Shown here one piece after another: positions 1 to 8,064 of a DNA stretch of 64,000 bases (the first letter of the stretch is position 1; the number at the start of each line of letters is the position of its first letter). The notes under the pieces were generated by a model that was not told the DNA's origin, made no database searches, and was given only the letters and a program-made list of their open reading frames with translations. The stretch is from NCBI GenBank assembly GCA_019115605.1, contig DXDG01000018.1, positions 97,105-161,104 on the forward strand, given 5' to 3'. Position numbers and translations under genes: made by a program. This DNA is from Candidatus Alistipes faecigallinarum (GTDB taxonomy: Bacteria > Bacteroidota > Bacteroidia > Bacteroidales > Rikenellaceae).

Positions 1-40
1 GCTTGGCCATCATGACGTCTATGTTGATGATTATCGCCAT
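1..40 (-). CDS. XRE-family HTH regulator (YozG-like), N-terminus only
   Basis: The minus strand opens an ATG at position 40 and reads MAIIINIDVMMAK before the window edge cuts it. This start is typical of short (about 65-75 residue) XRE/Cro-like regulators that are found next to DUF2975 membrane proteins, which is exactly the neighbour here (54 nt upstream, same strand). A GGAGGT ribosome binding sequence lies just upstream (about 46-51). The DNA-binding helix-turn-helix itself lies outside the window, so the identification rests on 13 residues plus context. Confidence 0.6.
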   Translation of the reverse strand, partial: MAIIINIDVMMAK

Positions 41-94
41 ACGGACCTCCTTTGTTCGTTGGTTGTTCTTATGTGCTGCATGTGTCGTGTCCGT

Positions 95-808
95 TTAGAT
101 GGTGAGTTTCTGCTCCTCGCTGAGGTTCTGGCCGATGGCGAAGACTTCGGCGGCGAAGAGGATCAGGATGCCCATGATGATGATCGAGTAGGATACCTGG
201 AAGCTGGTATCGACCACATATCCGTGCCGGGTCAGGATCTCGGCGGTGCGCTGGCTCATGACCCAGTTTACGAGGTCCGTGATGAGTTCCGAGGCGATGG
301 TCAGCAGGCCGATGATGCGCAGGTACCAGACATTCTTCCTGTCGAGGGTGCGCTCTTCGCGGATCGAGCGGCGCAGCGAGTGGATGATCATGAACATGAA
401 GATGATGATGACCACGTAGAACAGCGGGCAGAGCATGATCATGAAATAGAGCCAGCTGCTGCCTCCAATCGACCGGAAGGCCAGCGAGAGGGGCGAGATG
501 CCCGGAGCATCCTGTTCGACAAGCAGATTGAGTTCGCGGATTTTGGCGCGGATCTCGGTTCCCGGCGTTTCGGAGGGGATTTCAATGAACTTTTCGGGGG
601 CTTTCAGGATCTGTGCGTCCAGCATGTAGATCATGCGGGGAGTTCCGGAGTTCCATTTCTCGGCGAGATCCTCGCCCAACTCGACCCCTTCGGTGGCGCC
701 CCGGTAGAAATCGGTTACGAAACTGTGTGCGATACTGGCCACCAGCACGATGAAGAAGGTGATGTAGATAACCAGCAGGCGCTGCAGGAGTGTTTTTTTG
801 TTCTGCAT
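95..808 (-). CDS. DUF2975 domain membrane protein
   Basis: 237 residues with four strongly hydrophobic segments, near residues 10-30, 118-145, 160-185 and 205-227, which places it in the inner membrane. The arrangement of one N-terminal helix, a long polar loop (about 35-115) and three clustered C-terminal helices, plus the following YozG-like regulator in the same operon, is what DUF2975 proteins show. The function of the family is not established; the pairing with a small HTH protein suggests a membrane partner that modulates the regulator, which is inference. A TATATTTG promoter element lies 27 nt upstream of the ATG. Confidence 0.75.
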   Translation of the reverse strand: MQNKKTLLQRLLVIYITFFIVLVASIAHSFVTDFYRGATEGVELGEDLAEKWNSGTPRMIYMLDAQILKAPEKFIEIPSETPGTEIRAKIRELNLLVEQDAPGISPLSLAFRSIGGSSWLYFMIMLCPLFYVVIIIFMFMIIHSLRRSIREERTLDRKNVWYLRIIGLLTIASELITDLVNWVMSQRTAEILTRHGYVVDTSFQVSYSIIIMGILILFAAEVFAIGQNLSEEQKLTI

Positions 809-834
809 TGGGTTTTGGCGTTTGGTTCCGAGGG

Positions 835-842
835 CAAATATA
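835..842 (-). promoter_or_regulatory. -7 element TATATTTG, DUF2975-HTH operon
   Basis: Exact match to the Bacteroidetes -7 consensus TAnnTTTG on the minus strand, upstream of the DUF2975 gene. No clear TTTG -33 element was picked out. Confidence 0.6.
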
Positions 843-904
843 GTGAATATGTTCCGAAAAACAAATAATATTTATCGTTTTTCGATAATGTCTGGCTTTC
901 CAGC

Positions 905-938
905 ATAAAAAAAGCGGTTCCCGGAACCGCTTTTTTAT
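905..938. terminator. intrinsic terminator, usable on both strands
   Basis: A GC-rich hairpin (GCGGTT/AACCGC) flanked by an A-run on one side and a T-run on the other. It lies between the DUF2975 gene's promoter region and the 3' end of the membrane protein gene that stops at 955, and most likely terminates the latter on the minus strand. Confidence 0.8.
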
Positions 939-954
939 GTCTTTGTGCGGGATG

Positions 955-1566
955 CTATTCCACGTTGTCCTTGAGCTGCTTCCAGATCGAGGCATTGACT
1001 GCCATCGAGATCGAGAGGGCGAGAACGATGAGGACAAACATCACGATGAAGGTGATGAATCCGACGTTGATAAGCGAGCAGATGGCGCTGAAGATGCCGA
1101 ACACGACACCGAACACAACGCCCACGACCAGCATGATGAAGAACATGATCCATTTGCTGCCGTAGGTGGCGTCGTTCGAGGCCTTGATGGCCTGTATGGG
1201 GTTCTTGCCCTTCTCGATGAGGAAATAGTAGGCGAGCGACCAGGCGAGCGAGAGCACGATGCCGGGAACGTAGAGGAAGAGGGTGGCGATCAGGATGGGG
1301 AAGATCATCAGCCCCATGGTAATGAAGAACTCGCCCATGTAGCGGCGGTACTTGCTGTCGAAGATGCCGACCGGGTTGATTACCTCGCCTTTGGCCAGCT
1401 GTGTCGGCAGGAGGGTGACGGCGATGAAGGTTCCGATGTTCAGATAGGGGATCCAGATCGTGATGAGAAACAGCACGAGGGCTGCGACGATCGAGGGAGC
1501 GTTCTTGACACCGATGTAGAGGGCGTCACGCAGTGTGGCGGCGAAATCGAGTTTTTTGGTCTCCAT
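955..1566 (-). CDS. polytopic membrane protein, unknown function
   Basis: 203 residues starting METKKLDF. Hydrophobic stretches near residues 25-55, 75-120 and 140-195 indicate about five membrane helices; the segment between them carries short charged loops. I recognise no catalytic motif and assign no family with certainty; the overall look resembles small membrane proteins of the DUF975 or glycerophosphodiester-phosphodiesterase membrane-domain type. The ATG at 1566 was chosen because a TATATTTG promoter element lies 28 nt upstream, so any longer frame upstream would not be transcribed. It stands alone and ends at a strong terminator. Confidence 0.65.
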   Translation of the reverse strand: METKKLDFAATLRDALYIGVKNAPSIVAALVLFLITIWIPYLNIGTFIAVTLLPTQLAKGEVINPVGIFDSKYRRYMGEFFITMGLMIFPILIATLFLYVPGIVLSLAWSLAYYFLIEKGKNPIQAIKASNDATYGSKWIMFFIMLVVGVVFGVVFGIFSAICSLINVGFITFIVMFVLIVLALSISMAVNASIWKQLKDNVE

Positions 1567-1587
1567 GGTGAATTGTTTTAAGGGTTG

Positions 1588-1621
1588 ATTGTAACAAATA
1601 TACGCAAAATTCCTACCTTTG
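1588..1621 (+). promoter_or_regulatory. promoter of the thioesterase-glycosyltransferase operon
   Basis: -7 element TACCTTTG at 1614-1621, with a possible ATTG -33 element at 1588-1591 and a 22-nt spacer. It lies 29 nt upstream of the thioesterase ATG. Confidence 0.6.
1595..1602 (-). promoter_or_regulatory. -7 element TATATTTG for the membrane protein gene
   Basis: Perfect TAnnTTTG on the minus strand. It lies 11 bases from the plus-strand element of the divergent thioesterase gene, so the two promoters share the same short region. Confidence 0.6.
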
Positions 1622-1650
1622 CTTGAATCAAAAGCAAAAAAAAAAGACAG

Positions 1651-2379
1651 ATGGCAGAAAAATCGTTCTATTCCTTTCGCGTCGAGCCGCAGGAGGTGGA
1701 TTTCACCCTGCGGGCGACGGTAGCGTCGCTGGGTTCGGCCATCCTCAATACGGCGGGCATCGATGCCTACGGCAAGGGCTTCGGTGTCGATGTGCTCAAC
1801 GCCGAGAATCATTCGTGGGTGCTTTCGCGCCTGGCCATGGAGTTCGATGCGCGCCCCGAACAGTATACCGACTACACCATCGCCACCTGGATCAGCGACT
1901 ACGGGCGGGTGCTCTCGACCCGAAACTTCACGCTGACCGACGCTGCGGGACGCCAGTTCGGCCGTGCCGTATCGCAGTGGGCGATGATCGACCTGCAGAG
2001 CCGCACGGCGGTCGATCTTTCGTGGGTGGGCGATGCGCATGCCGACGCTATTGTCGCCGAGCCCTCGCCGGCCGAACGTCCGCGCAAGATCCGCGAGGTG
2101 CATCCGACCCGGACGACGGAGCACCGGGTTGTCTACAGCGATATCGACTTCAACCGCCATGTCAATACGATGCGCTATATCGAGATGATGCTCGACATGC
2201 TGCCCGTCGAGCTGCTGACGCTCGATGCACCGATGCGCCTGGATATCCACTTCCTGCACGAATGCCGCTTCGGGCAGACGCTCCGCATCGGCTGCGAGGA
2301 GCGGGAGCGTGCGGCGCTTTTCGAGATCTCGGCCGACGACGGTGTTGCGGCCGTGCGTGCCGGTGTCGAGTGGCGGTAA
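1651..2379 (+). CDS. acyl-ACP thioesterase
   Basis: 242 residues, the usual size for bacterial Fat-type acyl-ACP thioesterases with a double hotdog fold. It hydrolyses acyl-ACP to free fatty acid in the cytoplasm. The second hotdog begins near residue 148 and contains DIDFNRHVNTMRYIE, matching the family's Asn/His-containing NxHVNNxxY catalytic block; the N-terminal hotdog has the AGIDAYGKGFGVD and WVLSRLAMEF segments. The ATG follows an A-rich leader typical of this phylum. The glycosyltransferase gene begins 19 nt after the stop, so the two are probably co-transcribed, hinting at a role in lipid or glycolipid supply (inference). Confidence 0.88.
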   Translation: MAEKSFYSFRVEPQEVDFTLRATVASLGSAILNTAGIDAYGKGFGVDVLNAENHSWVLSRLAMEFDARPEQYTDYTIATWISDYGRVLSTRNFTLTDAAGRQFGRAVSQWAMIDLQSRTAVDLSWVGDAHADAIVAEPSPAERPRKIREVHPTRTTEHRVVYSDIDFNRHVNTMRYIEMMLDMLPVELLTLDAPMRLDIHFLHECRFGQTLRIGCEERERAALFEISADDGVAAVRAGVEWR

Positions 2380-2398
2380 CCTTACGATACAGAGACGT

Positions 2399-3538
2399 AT
2401 GAAGATCACCATCCTGGGTCCTGCGCATCCCTATCGGGGCGGCCTGGCCTCGATCATGGAGATGCTGGCCCGCACCTTCCAGCGCCGCGGCCACGAGGTG
2501 GATATCCGCACCTTCACGCTGCAATACCCCGCGCTGCTCTTTCCGGGGAAGAGCCAGACGGTTGCGACCCCGCCTCCGGAGGATCTCCGGATCCGCCGCT
2601 GCGTCAATACGATGAATCCGCTGAACTGGCTGCAGGTCGGGCGTGCGCTTCGCCGCGAGCGCCCCGATTTCCTCCTGCTGAAGTACTGGACCCCTTTCAT
2701 GGCTCCCTGCTTCGGCACGATTGCCCGTGTGGCGCGCGGCAACGGCCATACGAAGGTGCTCTGCCAGATCGACAACGTCGAGCCGCACGAACACCATCTG
2801 ACGGACCGCCCCTTCAACCGCTACTTCCTCCGCTCGGTCGACGGCTTCATCTACATGTCCGAGCAGGTGCACCGCGAGCTGCAGGCCTACAGCTCCGCTC
2901 CGGCTCTCTTTTCGCCCCATCCGCTCTTCGAGAATTTCGGTACGCGCTGCCCGCGCGGGGAGGCCTGTGCCCGCCTCGGTCTCGACCCGTCGCTGCACTA
3001 TGCCCTCTTCTTCGGCCTGATCCGCGACTACAAGGGCCTTGACCTGCTGCTCGACGCCTGGGCGCAGCTCAAGCGGCAGGGCCGCACCGCAGGACGTCGC
3101 CTGATCGTCGCCGGCGAGTTCTACACTTCGAAGGAGCCTTATCTGCGGCAGATCGCTGCGGCTGGCCTTGGCGACGAGGTGCTTCTTCATGACCGTTTCA
3201 TTCCCGACGCCGAGGTGAAATATTACTTCTCGGCCGCCGATTTCGTCGTCCAGCCCTACAGGAGTGCTACGCAGAGCGGTGTTACGCAGATTGCCTACCA
3301 GTTCTGCACGCCGATGCTCGTAACCGACGTAGGCGGCCTGGCGGAGATCGTGCCGCATGACCGGGTGGGCTATGTCTGTGCGCCCGAAGCCGGAGCCATT
3401 GCGGACAGTATCGACCGCCTGTTCGATCCGGAGACTATCGACCGTTTTTCCCGCAACTGCGTGGAGGAGCGGCGCCGCTTTTCGTGGGAGGCGATGTGCG
3501 ACCGTCTGACGGAGCTCTACGACAGGGTCGCCCGATAA
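2399..3538 (+). CDS. glycosyltransferase, GT4-like (GT-B fold)
   Basis: 379 residues. The N-terminus MKITILGPAHPYRGGLAS is the Gly-rich acceptor-side loop of GT-B enzymes that bind near a membrane or lipid acceptor. The C-terminal half has ALFFGLIRDYKGLDLL (about residue 201), the sugar-nucleotide-side loop, and SATQSGVTQIAYQFCTPMLV with GGLAEIV (about 286-315), which is the usual GT4 donor-binding region. Donor and acceptor cannot be read from sequence. The start was placed at 2399 because the residues upstream overlap the thioesterase out of frame. A hairpin follows the stop. Confidence 0.85.
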   Translation: MKITILGPAHPYRGGLASIMEMLARTFQRRGHEVDIRTFTLQYPALLFPGKSQTVATPPPEDLRIRRCVNTMNPLNWLQVGRALRRERPDFLLLKYWTPFMAPCFGTIARVARGNGHTKVLCQIDNVEPHEHHLTDRPFNRYFLRSVDGFIYMSEQVHRELQAYSSAPALFSPHPLFENFGTRCPRGEACARLGLDPSLHYALFFGLIRDYKGLDLLLDAWAQLKRQGRTAGRRLIVAGEFYTSKEPYLRQIAAAGLGDEVLLHDRFIPDAEVKYYFSAADFVVQPYRSATQSGVTQIAYQFCTPMLVTDVGGLAEIVPHDRVGYVCAPEAGAIADSIDRLFDPETIDRFSRNCVEERRRFSWEAMCDRLTELYDRVAR

Positions 3539-3567
3539 CCGGGCCCGTATCCCGTACAACCAATCAA

Positions 3568-3593
3568 GGGGGGCTGTCGCAAGACAGCCCCCC
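3568..3593. terminator. hairpin terminator between convergent genes
   Basis: An 11-bp perfect stem (GGGGGGCTGTC) closed by a GCAA tetraloop lies between the glycosyltransferase stop and the convergent MFS gene stop. There is no clear T-run on either side, so termination strength is uncertain. Confidence 0.6.
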
Positions 3594-3619
3594 TCGATTC
3601 GTATCCGGACCGGAGTCCC

Positions 3620-4990
3620 TTATTTCTTGATGTTTGGCAGTTCGAGTCCGTAACCCTTTCTGCGGTCCTCGATCTTGAGGAAGAAGCTGAAGATGAAGGC
3701 CAGCACGCCGAACGACGAGAAGATGACCATCGGCACGGTGTAACCACCCGTGGCGTCGAGCACCTCGCCGATGAGCAGCGGCACGAGGCAGAGGCCGACG
3801 TTCTGGATCCAGAAGATGAGGCAGTAGGCCGATCCGAGGATCTTCGAGTCGATGATCTTCGGCACCGAGGGCCAGAGTGCCGCGGGTACGAGCGAGAACG
3901 ATACGCCGAGCGTTACGACGAGCAGCAGCGCGAGCCACTTCGAGGGGAAGAGCGGCAGCAGGAAGGCGAAGCTCAGGTGGCAGGCGATCATGATGACGGC
4001 GCCGACCATGAGCATCGTGGCGCCCTTGCCGCGGAAGTCGAGCAGCGCCCCGAGGAAGGGGGTGAGCACCATGGCCAGAATGGGGAAGCAGCTGAAGAGC
4101 TGTGCGGCCGACTGGGCGTCGATTCCGAGCGTTACTTCGAGGAAGTTGGGCGCATAGCGCTGGAAGGGGAAGATCGCCGAGTAGTAGAGTACGCACAGCA
4201 GGGCCACGAGCCAGAACATCTTGCTTCCGAAGATGTACTTGAGGTCGCTGACGTGGAACTCCTCGTCGGAGGATTTCTGCTCCTTGAGTTCACCTGCGGC
4301 GATGAGCTGCCGGTCGAGCTTGCGGTCCATGTAGACGAATACGGTGTAGCACAGCAGGCCGACGATGAGCAGCACGGTGCAGAATGCCACGGGGGCTACG
4401 ACCGACATGTCGAAATGCTTGGCGATCATCGGCGAGAGCCACATGACGGCGAAGACGCCCAGACGGGCGATCGCCATCTCGAGACCCATTGCCAGGGCCA
4501 TCTCCTTGCCTTCGAACCACTTGGCGATCGCCTTCGATACGGTCGTTCCGGCCATTTCGCAGCCGCATCCGAAGATCATGAATCCGAGCGAGGCCATCTT
4601 GGCGCTTCCGGGGAAGGAGACCCACCAGCTGTTGAGCCAGGCGCAGAACTGGGTTGCCTGGAACCAGTCGGAGATGCCGACGAACTTGATCGCGGCTCCG
4701 ATGACCATGAGCGATGCGGAGAGCAGTCCGGTGAAGCGGATTCCCATCTTGTCGAGGATGATTCCGGCGAAGATGAGGAAGAAGAAGAATACGTTGAGGA
4801 AGTATTCCGAGGCGGCGTAGGTTCCGAACGTTCCGCTGTCCCAGCCGCGGGCCGATTCGATAAGCGACTTGAGCGGGGACATCACGTCCACGAACATGTA
4901 GCCGAAGAACATCATCAGGGCGATGAGCACGAGCGCCGTCCAGCGTGCGGCGGGCGAATCGTTGATTTTGCGTTGGATAGTTTCTGCCAT
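3620..4990 (-). CDS. MFS transporter
   Basis: 456 residues with about twelve hydrophobic helices and the MFS signature loop between helices 2 and 3 (AGIILDKMGIRFTGLL). A central cytoplasmic loop with LDRQLIAAGELKEQKSSDEE separates the two six-helix halves. Substrate unknown; the overall pattern resembles Bacteroidales carriers of small organic anions or peptides. It follows the TPR gene: the ATG at 4990 lies 16 nt after the TPR stop and has an A-rich leader. An alternative ATG at 5014 would overlap the TPR gene. It probably belongs to the era-TPR transcript. Confidence 0.8.
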   Translation of the reverse strand: MAETIQRKINDSPAARWTALVLIALMMFFGYMFVDVMSPLKSLIESARGWDSGTFGTYAASEYFLNVFFFFLIFAGIILDKMGIRFTGLLSASLMVIGAAIKFVGISDWFQATQFCAWLNSWWVSFPGSAKMASLGFMIFGCGCEMAGTTVSKAIAKWFEGKEMALAMGLEMAIARLGVFAVMWLSPMIAKHFDMSVVAPVAFCTVLLIVGLLCYTVFVYMDRKLDRQLIAAGELKEQKSSDEEFHVSDLKYIFGSKMFWLVALLCVLYYSAIFPFQRYAPNFLEVTLGIDAQSAAQLFSCFPILAMVLTPFLGALLDFRGKGATMLMVGAVIMIACHLSFAFLLPLFPSKWLALLLVVTLGVSFSLVPAALWPSVPKIIDSKILGSAYCLIFWIQNVGLCLVPLLIGEVLDATGGYTVPMVIFSSFGVLAFIFSFFLKIEDRRKGYGLELPNIKK

Positions 4991-5006
4991 ATCGTTTGGT
5001 TTTTGA

Positions 5007-7004
5007 TCAGTCATCGTATTGTGCATACCGTTTGAGGACTTCGTAGGCTTCGAGAATGCCGAGTTCGCCAGCTTTCGAGAGATCGAGACAGCCCTTGCGG
5101 GTATCCTTCATGAAGATCTGTATGATGCCGCGGTTGTAGTACGCTTCGGCGAATGAGGGGTTGAGTTCGATGGCCTTCGTGTAGTCCTCGAACGCTTCGG
5201 GCAGCTGTCCCGAGAGGGCCTGCAGGTTTGCCCGGTTGTAGTAGGCGTAGGCGAAGTCGGGGAAGAGCTTGATCGCCTTGTTCAGGTCGGCGACGGCCTC
5301 GTCGTAGCTGTACGTCCGTTTCGAGTTGTTGTTGAGCCGGTTCGCGGGATCCGAATCGATCGTGATCCGCTGGTAGGAGTTGTCGATCGATGAGATGAAG
5401 TCGATCATTTCGGCCCGTGTGGTCGAACGGTTGAGGTAGAGGAACGGATTCGACGGGTTGCGGTCGATGGCCGTCGAATAGGTGTTCACCGAATTGGTGT
5501 ACTGTTTGATGAGCGATTGCGAGACGCCGCGCTCGAAGAGGGTGATCCACGAGGCGTCGGGCATCTTGAGCTCTTCGGCATACTGCCGGTCGAGGATCAC
5601 GAGCGAGTCGGCCCCGATGTTGCTTTCGCGGCACGAGAGGGCGAGATACCGGTTTCCTACGCGCTTGAGGAAATCCTCGACGCGCTGCAGGCGGTAGGGC
5701 TGCGGTGCCGGCACGGAATCCGGGCGCATGAGCGTGAACTTGTAGAGCGGCAGCAGGCGCATCTCCTCGCGGCCGCCGTTGTGGCCCGTGATGCGTCCGA
5801 AACTGCCGCCGGCGAACTTGCTGTCGAACGAAAGCAGCTTGTCGAAGCGCTGCGTCGTGTCGGCGTAGATCGAGTAGGTGCTGTCGCTCAGCCGCGACTT
5901 GTATTCGGCGATTTTGCGCTGGGCGGTCTCGAGATCCTGCCTGGCGCCCTTCGGGTCATGGAGCAGTTCGCGCAGCCGTCCGCGGTAGATGTAGGCATTC
6001 GCAAAGTCGGGGTAGAGGTCGATGGCCGACGAGTAGTCCTCCACGGCCTTTTCGATCTCTCCGAGCTGGGCATAGACGCCGGCGCGGTTGTAGTAGACCA
6101 GCACGTTGTTCGGCGAGTAGAGCGCCACGCGGTCGTAATCCTCCAGCGCGCGGTTGTAGTCTCCGATCTGCGTGCGGAGCATGGCGCGGTTGAAGTAGGT
6201 GAGTGAATTGGTCGAGTCGAGCCGGATCACCATGTCGAAATCCTCGAGGGCTAGCATCGGACGGTTCGTGGCGTTGTAGACGAGGGCGCGGTTGAAGTAG
6301 GAGAGCAGGTAGGTCGAGTCGCACTCGATGGCCTTGTTGAAGTCGGCCTCGGCCTCCTTGTACTGCTCCTGTTCGAGATGGAGCCCGCCGCGGCGGTTGT
6401 ATCCGTTGGGATCCTCGCGGTTGGTGCGGATTGCGAGGTTGAAATTCTCGTAGGCACGCGTCGTGTCCTTGAGGTGCAGGTAGCTCAAACCGCGGCAGAT
6501 GTAGGCGTCGGCGACCTTGTTCTCCTGGCGGATGAACATGTTGAAGTCCTCGATGGCCTCCTTGAACTGCTGGTTCAGCAGGCGCGTAACGCCGCGGCTG
6601 TAGTAGGGTCCCGGCAGGTCGGGCCGCAGGTCGATCGCCTCGCGGAAATCCTGCAGGGCATCATCGTAGTTTCCCAGCCGCGAACGGGTGATGGCCCGGT
6701 AGGTATATGCCTGCGTGTAGACGGGGTTGAGGCGTATGGCGGTCGAGAAGTCGGCCTCGGCGCCCAGCAGGTCGTCGAGGTTGTATTTGGCGATTCCGCG
6801 CAGGAAGTAGCCTTCGAAGGCCTTCTCATCGAAACGCAGCAGGGTGTTCAGGGTCCGGATGGCCTCCTGGTAGTCGTTGTTCATCATGCACGAGCGGCCC
6901 ACCCAGAAGAAATACTCCCGGTTGTACTGCGCCCGTACCTTCACACCGCTCATCAGCGCGATTGCCAGAAGGATCCCGAAGAGTGCTTTGCCTGTTCTGC
7001 CCAT
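5007..7004 (-). CDS. secreted TPR-repeat protein
   Basis: 665 residues beginning with a signal peptide (MGRTGKALFGILLAIALMSG, cleavage probably after VRAQ). At least eleven 34-residue tetratricopeptide repeats are visible, most with the YNRG/YYNRA and DFNKAIELxP signatures, in two blocks (about 30-370 and 485-655) separated by a region without clear repeats. TPR arrays are protein-protein scaffolds; in this phylum large periplasmic ones often attend cell-surface complexes. The ATG at 7004 is preferred to an in-frame TTG at 7016. It lies 33 nt after the era stop and 16 nt before the MFS gene, so it is the middle gene of an operon. Confidence 0.85.
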   Translation of the reverse strand: MGRTGKALFGILLAIALMSGVKVRAQYNREYFFWVGRSCMMNNDYQEAIRTLNTLLRFDEKAFEGYFLRGIAKYNLDDLLGAEADFSTAIRLNPVYTQAYTYRAITRSRLGNYDDALQDFREAIDLRPDLPGPYYSRGVTRLLNQQFKEAIEDFNMFIRQENKVADAYICRGLSYLHLKDTTRAYENFNLAIRTNREDPNGYNRRGGLHLEQEQYKEAEADFNKAIECDSTYLLSYFNRALVYNATNRPMLALEDFDMVIRLDSTNSLTYFNRAMLRTQIGDYNRALEDYDRVALYSPNNVLVYYNRAGVYAQLGEIEKAVEDYSSAIDLYPDFANAYIYRGRLRELLHDPKGARQDLETAQRKIAEYKSRLSDSTYSIYADTTQRFDKLLSFDSKFAGGSFGRITGHNGGREEMRLLPLYKFTLMRPDSVPAPQPYRLQRVEDFLKRVGNRYLALSCRESNIGADSLVILDRQYAEELKMPDASWITLFERGVSQSLIKQYTNSVNTYSTAIDRNPSNPFLYLNRSTTRAEMIDFISSIDNSYQRITIDSDPANRLNNNSKRTYSYDEAVADLNKAIKLFPDFAYAYYNRANLQALSGQLPEAFEDYTKAIELNPSFAEAYYNRGIIQIFMKDTRKGCLDLSKAGELGILEAYEVLKRYAQYDD

Positions 7005-7037
7005 GCCTGTGTGCAAACGTTTTCTCCGACGGTTTTA

Positions 7038-7919
7038 TTATTCGAGTTCGTATCCGAAGCGCCGCAGCTGGCGGTCGTTGTTGCGCCAGTCTTCGCTGAC
7101 CTTGACAAAGAGCTGCAGGAAGACCTTCTTGCCGAGGAACTGCTCCATGTCTTCGCGTGCGGCCTGCCCGACCTTTTTGAGCTTTTCGCCCTTGTGGCCG
7201 ATGACGATGCCCTTCTGGGATTCGCGGGCGACGTAGATCGTCGCGGCGATGCGGTCGATCGCAGGCTCCTCCCTGTAGCTCTCGATCTCGATTTCGCAGC
7301 AGTAGGGGATCTCCTTGTCGTAGAAGCGGAGGATCTTCTCGCGGATGATCTCCGAGGCGAAGAAGCGCAGGGTCTTGTCCGTGAGCGTATCCTTGGGATA
7401 GAAGGCCGGACCTTCGGGCAGCCGTTCGAGGATCGTCTTGAAGAGCCCCTCGATGTTGAACTGCTCCCTGGCCGATACGGGTACGATCTCCGCTGCGGGC
7501 AGCACCTCGTGCCATTTGGCAACCAGCGCTTCGAGTGCCGCGGGGTTCGACAGGTCGATCTTGTTGATGACGACGATGGTCGGAATGCCGCTTTCGCGGA
7601 TCCGGTGGAGGATATCCGCCGCACGGTCCGTCTGCTCGACGGTGTCGGTAACGTAGAGGATCACGTCGGCGTCGGTGAGCGCCCCCGTTACGAACTTCAT
7701 CATCGACTCCTGGAGCTTGTACGACGGCTTGAGGATGCCGGGCGTATCGGAGTAGACGATCTGGAAATCCTCGCCCGAGACGATGCCCATGATGCGGTGG
7801 CGCGTGGTCTGCGCCTTGGAGGTGATGATCGAGAGCCGCTCGCCCACAAGGGCGTTCATGAGCGTGGATTTCCCGACGTTGGGGTTGCCGATGATGTTTA
7901 CGAAGCCGGATTTGTGCAT
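7038..7919 (-). CDS. era: GTPase Era
   Basis: 293 residues. Era is an essential GTPase that binds 16S rRNA and assists 30S subunit maturation. G1 is GNPNVGKST (11-19), G3 DTPG (58-61), G4 NKID (119-122). The C-terminal KH RNA-binding domain contains IGHKGEKLKKVGQAAR and ends WRNNDRQLRRFGYELE. The length matches the family. The ATG at 7919 (MHKSGFVNIIG) was chosen over an upstream in-frame Met because a TACCTTTG promoter lies at 7938-7945, which leaves a leader of roughly 14 nt. Confidence 0.97.
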   Translation of the reverse strand: MHKSGFVNIIGNPNVGKSTLMNALVGERLSIITSKAQTTRHRIMGIVSGEDFQIVYSDTPGILKPSYKLQESMMKFVTGALTDADVILYVTDTVEQTDRAADILHRIRESGIPTIVVINKIDLSNPAALEALVAKWHEVLPAAEIVPVSAREQFNIEGLFKTILERLPEGPAFYPKDTLTDKTLRFFASEIIREKILRFYDKEIPYCCEIEIESYREEPAIDRIAATIYVARESQKGIVIGHKGEKLKKVGQAAREDMEQFLGKKVFLQLFVKVSEDWRNNDRQLRRFGYELE

Positions 7920-7937
7920 GAATCGGATATTTGGGAT

Positions 7938-7945
7938 CAAAGGTA
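7938..7945 (-). promoter_or_regulatory. -7 element TACCTTTG, era operon
   Basis: Perfect TAnnTTTG on the minus strand, 18 bases upstream of the era ATG. It probably drives era, the TPR gene and the MFS gene. Confidence 0.65.
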
Positions 7946-8020
7946 CGAAAGAATTTTCGAAAAAGGCCCTTTCTGCCGCCTTTTTTGCCGGTCTGCGGGT
8001 TGGATCTCCGCGTAAAAACG

Positions 8021-8048
8021 AAAAAGCCGGACCCGAAAGTCCGGCTTT
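8021..8048 (-). terminator. intrinsic terminator of ffh
   Basis: A 10-bp perfect stem (AAAGCCGGAC with its complement) around a six-base loop. On the minus strand it is followed by two T-runs. It lies 16 nt beyond the ffh stop. Confidence 0.85.
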
Positions 8049-8064
8049 GCATCGTATCGGCGCT

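Noticed and set aside
3977..5035. Plus-strand open frame opposite the MFS gene
   Set aside because: Acidic His/Asp/Glu-rich translation and no family feature; the MFS gene on the other strand is clear.
6378..8015. Plus-strand open frame opposite the TPR gene and era
   Set aside because: Shadow of genes with strong domain evidence.
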